Origin: Plasmodium brasilianum
Lineage: Eukaryota; Apicomplexa; Aconoidasida; Haemosporida; Plasmodiidae
Assembly (NCBI RefSeq): GCF_023973825.1
Contig: NC_090124.1
Coordinates: forward strand, 173,501 to 237,500
Length of the DNA stretch: 64,000 nucleotides
Reading direction: 5' to 3'
The position numbers were made by a program, and so were the translations under genes. The notes beneath the pieces are model-generated. The model saw nothing but the letters and a program-made list of their open reading frames with translations, was not told the origin of the DNA and did not search any database. Below, piece after piece: positions 56,393 through 64,000 of this stretch (position 1 is its first letter; each line of letters opens with the position of its first letter).

Positions 56393-58466
56393 TTATAATG
56401 AGTTTTTGCATATAAAGCATAGTTCTAATTTTTTTGCGAGCGCATTAAAGCAGTGAATATGATAAACAGACAAGCAATTTGTGCACTGCATATTCTGAGA
56501 ATGGTGGAAAAAAATAAAAAAAACAAATAAAAATAAAGCAAAACAGAACGAAACAAAATGAAGGAATGAGGAATAAAACATCATTGTTGATAAAACATTT
56601 TTATAACTTAAGTATTATGAACAAAAAAAAAAAAAAAATAAATAAATAAATAAAACTACATTGAAGTTAATGTAAGTTATGGGAAGAAAAACAAGGAAAA
56701 TTTTTATACCTTTACAATTATTGAATTGTTACAGAGCGAACACTTATCTAGATTGTTAAGCGGAAAAAATTTGATTAAATCCTTTAAAAAAAGAAAAGAT
56801 AAATAATCTAAATGCAAACACATTTTCAATTGTGTATATATGAGCATGTGCATTTGTTTCTACACATATATGAACTTATATGTACGCACATATATTTGTT
56901 TTACGCATATATTTTTTTTTTTTTCATAAAATGTACATTTATTTGCATACAAGTATATATACGTACATACTGACATACAAATGTATAAACATGTATATGT
57001 ATATTCTAGTGTGCATTATGAACATGTAAATAAACAGAGTGTACTGTAAAAAAACGAAGTCCCGGAGCCAGCTGACCATCTTCAAATTTCAACCAGTTAT
57101 ATGCTATTAATTTGTCTACTGCGAAGTTGAAAAATTTGCATACACATATGTATACACACATGTATGCATATATGTATACATACTTGTAAACATACATACG
57201 TATGTACATACACACATGCTTACTTATATAAATATTATACGCATATATTCAATTTGAGGATATATATATATATATTTGCATATACGCCTACGCTAATATT
57301 TACGCATGTAGGCGCATACAAATGTTTACGTGACATGTAACTGTTGCTGTTTTTTTGTTTTCTTTTAAAATTTTTCCCCTGCTTTGTCCTTTTCTTTTCT
57401 TTTTTTTTCCTTTTTTTCTTTTTTTTTTTTCTTTCTTTTTTTTTTTTTTTTTTCATTTTTTCTTCTTTCAAATTTTTACGTATTGATTTTTGGACATTTG
57501 TATTTTTTATGTTCAACTTTAAGCACAAACTTTCATAAGATGTTTCATCACAATCAATTTTTAAGTACTTATTATTATTTACAATATAATCAATTATTAA
57601 GTAATACAAACTTATTTCATTCTTTTTGAAATGAGAATTAAATAAATATTCTTCCTTTATGTTAAATGCGACATCTACACTTGTATTATTTTCAGGCCTT
57701 TTAAGTTTTCCGCAATTTAGGATTAAATATTCTTCTCCCTTTATAAGTTCATTCTACCAAAAAAAAAAAAAAAAAAAAAAAACTTGTGGGTGCTACCTCG
57801 AGTAGTAATTCATATGTTCATGTGCACATACCCATATATATGCACAAAATTACACACATACATATACATATGGATGCCTTTTTGTTTTATAAAAATTATG
57901 TAAAGCACATACGTTAACTATAAAGCCAAGGACTTCCAACTTTTCATTCATGTGTTGAATAATCTGATTAACATCACCAAATTTGTTCAGCAAATTATAA
58001 ACGTACTTCTCCTTAAGGCACTGCAAAAAGGGGTAGGGGTAAACGGATGAGGGAAATGATGAAGTGGTAATGCGGTAAAGTGCTAAAGCGACAAAACGAA
58101 CAAACTGGATGTGTCGGGAGCGACCTCAATACGAGCGTGTATCCGCGCAGCATATACTGTGCACATAATATATACACATTTCCAAAAACGAAAATTTTCG
58201 GATATGCCAGAAAAACATACAGGCAAGTAGTAAGTTGTAGCATATATGTTACTAAAATCCGCAGCATTATAATGTACATAGTTATATAAAAGTAAAAACA
58301 AAAAAAAAAAAAAAAAATATAACAATATGGACAGAAATATAAATGAAGAATATATTTTTCTCCTTTATTAATTTTTTTTTTTTTTTTTTTTTATTTTATT
58401 TTTGTTTTAAACCTTTTCTTTAATTAATAACTGTGATAGAATTTTCGATGCCCATTCAGTATCCAT
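56393..58466 (-). CDS. NSMCE1: NSE1 homologue, RING-like subunit of the SMC5/6 complex
   Basis: Six exons in consistent phase: 58413-58466, 57913-58020, 57480-57753, 57045-57118, 56710-56781 and 56393-56494, giving 227 residues. Acceptors are TTTGCAG, TTGGTAG, TTCGCAG, TTTAAAG and TTCTCAG; donors are GTTTAA, GTATGT, GTAAAA, GTACAC and GTATAA. The winged-helix part matches human NSE1: IIQHMNEKLEVLGFIV resembles 'FINNINSVLESLYIEI', and VQKSILDKLIAYNWLKFEDG resembles 'AEQVLQKFVQNKWLIEKEG'. The C-terminal variant RING is complete: C184-x2-C187, C198-x2-C201, H206, C209 and C220-x2-C223 (C4HC3), with the family's C-x4-H-x2-C spacing. NSE1 with NSE3 and NSE4 bridges the SMC5/6 heads, and its RING supports ubiquitin ligation in DNA repair. 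The first donor (GTTTAA) is atypical. Length is slightly short of human (266). Confidence 0.83.
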
Positions 58467-58550
58467 GATATTTTAAAATGAGATATATATCTGTTTAGTT
58501 GCGTGAATGAAAAATACATAACACAAAAAAAGTGTGAACTGACATGTATG

Positions 58551-58597
<47 letters not shown>

Positions 58598-58769
58598 GTA
58601 TGAACTCACATAAACACATACTTCTGTCTTATTTATGCATAAAAACGCATATATATATATGTTACAATTAAACGAATGTATTTTTGCATACAGCCATATA
58701 AAACATATCTAATTATTTAAAGGTATAAACTTCGCCCGCAACATATCTTTTATTTCCTTCTCATCACAC

Positions 58770-58864
58770 ATGGACCGGAATAAAAGATTTATAAAAATAA
58801 GGTAAGTTTCTTCAATACGTTTTTCGTAGTTACATTCATTTTGCTTATATTTTATCTACTCATA

Positions 58865-58900
<36 letters not shown>

Positions 58901-59561
58901 TTTTTTACCAACATTTGGGCACATAAACAACTTTGCCGAGCTTCATATAATTTTAAAAAACATCTGCGTTTGTTTATTTACATACATATGTTTTTCATGG
59001 AATTATTTATTTTATATAATTTAAGGTTTAATGATATATGACAAAATTTACCAGCCTTAATACATATTTTTAATACCCCCCAACATAAGCTCGTAATTTA
59101 TTCAGTTACATACATGCTTATTTTGGGGTATATATTTGCACATGCCTCTTGTTATTTATCTGTACAAACTTTTCGGCATATATGTGTAATAATTTTTGGT
59201 ATATATATGTTATACTTTTCAGCATATATATGTCATACCTTTCGGCATACATTTGTACATACATATATGCATTTATGTTTGCTGAAACCTTACAGGGAAA
59301 ACACTTCCTTTTTCTCAAAAATTAAATATAGTGAGTTAATCATCATTTTTTTTCATTTTTCCTTTTCAGCTTCAAAATTGAACTTTTTTTTTAAGAAGGG
59401 AAGTAAAATATTCCTATTTAATTGCTTACACGTTTAGTAATAATGTATAAGTATACATGTTTATACATGTAGTAGTTGCCACTAAGCCAACTAGTTATTA
59501 TTATTATTTTTTTTAAGGGTCCTCTAAACATGTTATTGCTTTAAGTCAATGTGTAAATTAA
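58770..59561 (+). CDS. Candidate small four-exon gene with a possible 39-bp intron
   Basis: Exon 1, 58770-58801 (MDRNKRFIKI; perfect donor GTAAGT, phase 2), joins 59296-59330 (acceptor CTTACAG; ENTSFFSKIKY; donor GTGAGT, phase 1), 59370-59402 (acceptor TTTTCAG; SKLNFFFKKG; donor GTAAAA, phase 1) and 59518-59561 (acceptor TTTTAAG; SSKHVIALSQCVN, stop TAA). The product is 47 residues. The frame is also open if the middle 39 bp are retained, ending instead at about 59437. Splice signals are good, but the product is unrecognised. The gene is divergent from NSE1. Confidence 0.32.
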
Positions 59562-60024
59562 TATCCCCTGTAAGAATAATTGTAAAACAATTTTGTACAT
59601 AAAAATATATAAGAAATGCATATTTTTTAGAACAATTTAAAGCAATATTTTTTTTTCACAAATACGTGAAGAAGAATTGTATATTGTTGTAATCTAACCT
59701 TTTGTTTGGTTTAATTACTAGAAATTATTTTAATTAAAGGGCTTATCTTTCTTTAATTTTTTTTTTTTTTTATTAAGTTTACTATTTATCGGTTATATCT
59801 TTTCATTTTTTTTTTTTTTTTTTTTCATTTATTATATTTTCCTTTTTTTTCGCTTCACGCTTTTGCTTTCAACCATCCTTCATACCCCTGTTTTGGTCAA
59901 AGGAGAGAGAGCCTGAACTGTAGCATACATTTAAGAACAGTATTGTAGTAATTTTTGAATAACATACTATCTTTTCATCCCCTTATTGTGAAATTACATA
60001 ATTTTTGTAAATTTTTGTTTTTCT

Positions 60025-60163
60025 ATTTTTATCATTTTTATCCATTTTTATCATTTTTATCATTTTTATCATTTTTATCCATTTTTATCATTTTTATCAT
60101 TTTTATCATTTTTATCATTTTTATCATTTTTATCATTTTTATCCATTTTTATCATTTTTATCC
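60025..60163. repeat. 9/10-bp ATTTTTATC(C) repeat
   Basis: About fourteen units of ATTTTTATC with an occasional extra C, T-rich on the plus strand. Confidence 0.88.
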
Positions 60164-60790
60164 TTTTTTGTTTTTACTTTATGCTTCCTTTTTACTTCTT
60201 TTTCCATTTGTTTTTTCTATTTTTCCTTTTATTTCCCTTATTAAATTGTTGACCACATTAAAATAAAACCTTCATTACGCCATGCACATTTATAATACGC
60301 AAAAATTATTTAAATAATGATATAGATTTAAGCAAAACTTGAAATTAATTGAAGGTATGTTGGATATTTTGTCGGGAGACCATAACTTGACACTTAACAA
60401 AGTACCAAAATAGTGGAAGGAACATAGCTGCACGTAGCTGTACGTAGTTGCATGTATATGTATGAACCTACATTAACACAAGCATAAAAACGATCACCCG
60501 TACGAACGTAATCATAAAGATACGCACAAACATAATCAATAACTGTAACACAAATTCCCAGGTGTTAATTTATTAATATGTTCTTTTGATAAATGACAAT
60601 ACACAAATTACAGAAGGCAAATATCTGTGAATGGTAAAATTGGATGGAAATCGTAGTAAACGTTTTCCACCATCTTCCTCATTGTACATATATGTACGTA
60701 ATTGTGTTTGTTATTGTTACTGTGCTTGTTTGAACTTTTTAACTTATGTTAATTTGGAGGGTATTATTAAATATATGTACATATGAATGT

Positions 60791-60930
60791 GCTTAAATGT
60801 ATATGTGCTTACTCATACATATTCATTTGCTTAAATGTGTATGTGCTTACTCATACATATTCATTTGCTTAAATGTGTATGTGCTTACTCATACATATTT
60901 ATTTGCTTAAATGTGTATGTGCTTATTTGT
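60791..60930. repeat. 38-bp minisatellite
   Basis: Three full units and one partial start at 60791, 60829, 60867 and 60905 with near-perfect identity. The unit begins GCTTAAATGTGTATGTGCTT. Confidence 0.92.
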
Positions 60931-61084
60931 GCATATACATATCTGTACATTTTCGTACATGCATATACACGTTATGTAAAAGAAATTACCAAATCGGAAA
61001 CACACACCTCCTAACGATTTAGTCAAAAACAGATATATCTTCGGTTAAAATATATTAAGAAAAATATATAAAAATAAAAGAATT

Positions 61085-61300
61085 AAAGAAATAAAGATAT
61101 AAACAAAGAGGTAAACAAAGATATAAACAAAGATATAAGCAAAGACGAAAATAAAGATTTAAACAAAGAGATAAATAAAGATATAAGCAAAGACGAAAAT
61201 AAAGATTTAAACAAAGAGATAAATAAAGATTTAAACAAAGAGATAAATAAAGATTTAAACAAAGAGATAAATAAAGATTTAAACAAAGGAGTAAATAAAG
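61085..61300. repeat. 24-bp AAAGA-rich minisatellite upstream of ABCE1
   Basis: Purine-rich tandem units built on AAAGATTTAAACAAAGAG and ATAAATAAAGAT, about nine copies with two longer variants containing GCAAAGACGAAAAT. The run ends about 350 bp before the ABCE1 start codon. Confidence 0.9.
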
Positions 61301-61653
61301 AAAGAACGCTTAATTTTTTATTATAGCTTATCTACCATATATTTTAAACAAATACCTATGCGTGCGCATGTCGTCTGTACATGTCTGTACGTACCTGTGC
61401 ACAAAATTGGTATGACGAATTCAAAAATATCGGGAAAAAAAAAAAAAAAATTAAAATAATATACACTACAGTACAATAAAATAAAACAAATAAATTTATC
61501 GCTCTTACATCGCAGTAAGTGCTCTTCATTCCTACTATCGCTACCGGAGCCATAACCATTGCTATTTCCATCGCCCCGATTACCACTGCTTATACCACTG
61601 CTAATACCACTGCGAACACCCCTTTAACCCCTTTCCCCGCATGTAATCGAAAC

Positions 61654-63590
61654 ATGAAGAAGAAGAACAAGGAAGACCTGTACAAGGAAAATAAGCTGGA
61701 GGCATCGAAACTGAGAATAGCAATTGTTAGTAATGACAAGTGCAAGCCGAAGAAGTGCCATCTGGAGTGTAAGAAGAATTGTCCAATTGTAAAGACAGGG
61801 AAGTTTTGTATAGAAGTAGATCATAGTTCAAAAATTGCTTATATTAGTGAAACGTTATGTATAGGATGTGGTATATGCGTAAAGAAGTGTCCATTTGGTG
61901 CTATCACAATTATAAATTTACCGAAAGATATAAATAAAGATGTTGTACATAGATATGGACCAAATACATTCAAATTGCATCGATTGCCAATACCCAAATT
62001 GGGGCAAATATTAGGTTTAGTAGGTACAAATGGTATAGGAAAATCCACAGCCTTAAAAATTTTATCTTCTAAACTAAAACCAAATTTAGGAAAGTTTAAT
62101 AATCCACCAGAATGGAGAGATATTTTATCCTTTTTTAGAGGAAATGAATTACAGATATTTTTTACAAAATTGTTAGAAGAGAAATTGTGTCCAATTATTA
62201 AACCACAAAATGTAGATTTTATACCTAAACAGATAAAAGGAAATATTTTAGAAATTATTAATAAAAAAGATAAATTAAATCAAAAAGAGAAATATATGAG
62301 TGTATTAGAATTGGATCATTTATTAGATAGAAATGTAGAAGATTTAAGTGGAGGAGAATTACAAAGATTTGCTTTGCTCATATCAATAATAGGACAAACA
62401 ACTAATGTATATATGTTTGATGAACCTAGTAGTTATTTAGACATTAAACAAAGAATCTCTATGGCGAAAATTATACATAGCTTAGTTAGACATGACAACT
62501 ATATAATTGTAGTTGAACATGATTTATCAATTCTTGACTATTTAAGTGATTATGTTTGTTGTTTATGGGGTAAAGCAGGTGCATATGGTGTGGTTACAAC
62601 TCCTTTTTCAGTAAGAGAAGGAATTAATATTTTTTTAGATGGTTTTATTCCAACTGATAACTTAAGAATACGTGAAGAATCCTTAAATTTTAAGCTAGCT
62701 ACAGATCAAGATACAACAGATGAAGATAAAAAAAGATTACATTTTTATAATTATCCAAAAATAGTAAAGACATTAAATTCTTTTACTCTTACTATAGATA
62801 AAGGACATTTTTCAGAATCAGAAATTTTTGTTCTATTAGGACAAAATGGTAGTGGAAAAAGTACATTCATACGATTATTTGCTGGTTTAATTAAACCAGA
62901 TAATATAGAAAATTTATCTTTTCTCGATTCACTTAGTGTTTCTTATAAACCTCAACAAATACAAGCCAAATTTACAGGAACCGTTAGGCAGTTGTTGATG
63001 TCGAAATTGAAAGGATTATATAATGATCCTTACTTTAATAATGAAATTATAAAACCATTAAAAATTGATGCTATTCTAGATAATCAAGTTTTAACCTTAT
63101 CAGGAGGCGAATTACAAAAAGTTGCTATTATTATTACTTTAGCAAAAAATACGAATATTTATTTAATTGATGAGCCCTCTGCCTATTTAGATTCTGAACA
63201 AAGAATTATTGTTTCTAAAATTATTAAAAGATTTATACTTAACACTAATAAAACTGCTTTTGTAGTTGAACATGATTTTATCATGGCTACCTACTTAGCT
63301 GATCATGTTATAGTGTTCGATGGACAGGCTGGCATTAATACTGTTGCCAACACTCCACAAACCTTAGTAGCTGGTATGAACAAGTTCTTAAAGATAATTG
63401 ATGTTACCTTTAGAAGGGATCCGACGAACTATAGACCCAGAATTAATAAATACGATAGTGTTAAGGATAAGGAGCAAAAACTCAACGGTACAACTACGCA
63501 AATCGCCGTACAATGCCACGTGCCTGCACGGAAGGTTGCGTCATTAAACATAAACACGTACATATATATGCTTATAAAAACAAGCATAAA

Positions 63591-63636
<46 letters not shown>

Positions 63637-63820
63637 CCTGTTGACATGTATGTATATGCAAGTGCATTGCACCCCCGAACAGGGTCATGTTTATTAATGT
63701 TTTGGTACATTTTACGTCGCGCACCTGTTTTATGTCTACATACAAGTGTTTATATACGCATATGCCATCTTTCTATACGCTCACTTCTCCGCAGGAACTT
63801 ATTTCATTATCGACGAATAG
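61654..63820 (+). CDS. ABCE1: ABCE1 / RLI1, iron-sulfur ABC ATPase for ribosome recycling
   Basis: Exon 1 is 61654-63487 and exon 2 is 63795-63820, joined at phase 1 (AAC G|GTACAA ... TCCGCAG|GA), giving 619 residues. The second exon restores the conserved C-terminus (GTYFIIDE, human 'GNYFFLDD'); reading through the intron gives an AT-repeat tail instead. Two 4Fe-4S clusters are supplied by [17 protein letters not shown] and [22 protein letters not shown]1 has Walker A GTNGIGKS (124-131), signature LSGGELQR (231-238) and Walker B with DEP (256-258). NBD2 has GQNGSGKS (396-403), LSGGELQK (482-489) and LIDEPSA. The hinge motifs [15 protein letters not shown] are intact. The start ATG gives a 20-residue Lys-rich extension before [16 protein letters not shown]1 splits post-termination ribosomes with eRF1 or Pelota and is essential wherever tested. 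Confidence 0.96.
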
Positions 63821-64000
63821 GAAAACAACAAAAATTGATGTCCGACAAGGATGCCAATTAAAATGCTAACGGTGTAAAAATTTGGGAGCACTGTTATTCT
63901 CCATTTCAGTTAAAAAAGCATTTATTAGCAAGTAGACAACTGTACATACACTTATATATATGTATGTATGTAAATGTATATATTGTGAAGAAAATTCGAG

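Larger units (their letters stand above)
58467..61653. other. Long intergenic region upstream of ABCE1
   Basis: 3.2 kb including an (AT)n tract at about 58555-58597, a candidate small gene (58770-59561), T-rich simple repeats, and the 38-bp and 24-bp minisatellites listed separately. The last 130 bases (61520-61653) are less A/T-rich, with ACCACTGCTATA-type repeats, and probably form the ABCE1 leader. Confidence 0.55.

Noticed and set aside
61083..61286. 67-codon minus ORF of SLFKSLFI repeats
   Set aside because: It is a translation of the 24-bp minisatellite, with no independent support.
61519..61653. 45-residue N-terminal extension of ABCE1 rich in Thr/Ala/Ile
   Set aside because: It opens on GTG, has no in-frame ATG, and is encoded by short ACCACTGC-type repeats. 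The family starts close to the ATG at 61654.
63488..63861. Long AT-repeat-encoded tail on the ABCE1 frame
   Set aside because: It contains a poly-Tyr/Ile stretch from (AT)n and lacks the conserved ending, which is recovered by splicing.
1..64000. CRISPR arrays, insertion sequences, phage or bacterial operons
   Set aside because: All repeat arrays are direct tandem repeats without unique spacers, genes are intron-bearing and eukaryotic, and no transposase or integrase frame was seen.

Overview
The window looks like nuclear DNA of a malaria parasite (Plasmodium, Apicomplexa). By eye it is roughly four-fifths A+T, with long homopolymer A and T runs, (AT)n tracts, Asn/Lys-rich low-complexity insertions in large proteins, short AT-rich GT..AG introns and intergenic gaps of 1-3 kb. 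The species cannot be fixed by eye. I saw no tRNA, rRNA, transposon, viral or bacterial-type element.

Layout, left to right: the 5' two thirds of nuclear cap-binding subunit NCBP1/CBP80 (minus, cut by the window edge); a 2,717-residue HEAT protein whose N-terminus resembles the proteasome adaptor ECM29 (minus); an unrecognised two-exon gene (plus); a 2,246-residue Asn-rich helical-repeat protein (minus; possibly INTS4-like); a coiled-coil protein (plus); GPI transamidase subunit GAA1/GPAA1 in five exons (minus); a WBP2-like GRAM-domain protein with a Gln/Asn-rich tail in three exons (minus); XPF/ERCC4 endonuclease (plus); a mitochondrial carrier with a large insertion (plus); TIM9 (plus); a large helical protein of the mitochondrial heptatricopeptide kind (minus); a ribosomal-L1-domain nucleolar protein in six exons (plus); an NSE1 homologue of the SMC5/6 complex in six exons (minus); and ABCE1/RLI1 in two exons (plus).

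The genes are housekeeping genes and do not form one pathway. Loose themes are genome maintenance (XPF, NSE1), mitochondrial import, transport and expression (TIM9, carrier, HPR-like), ribosome assembly and recycling (L1-domain protein, ABCE1), RNA handling (NCBP1), GPI anchoring (GPAA1) and proteasome control (ECM29-like). Many gene pairs are divergent or convergent.

The least explained content is in the gaps. Several hold short stop-free segments, often richer in G+C than their surroundings, that join through GT..AG boundaries in consistent reading phase and end in a stop codon. I give these as candidate micro-exon genes (about 2.8-3.4, 23.3-24.3, 30.7-31.4, 35.0-35.7, 36.0-36.9 and 58.8-59.6 kb). 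The best supported is at 30.7-31.4 kb. Several minisatellites with 8-, 16-, 22-, 24-, 27-, 36- and 38-bp units also lie in introns and gaps. All exon structures were worked out by hand and need transcript data.
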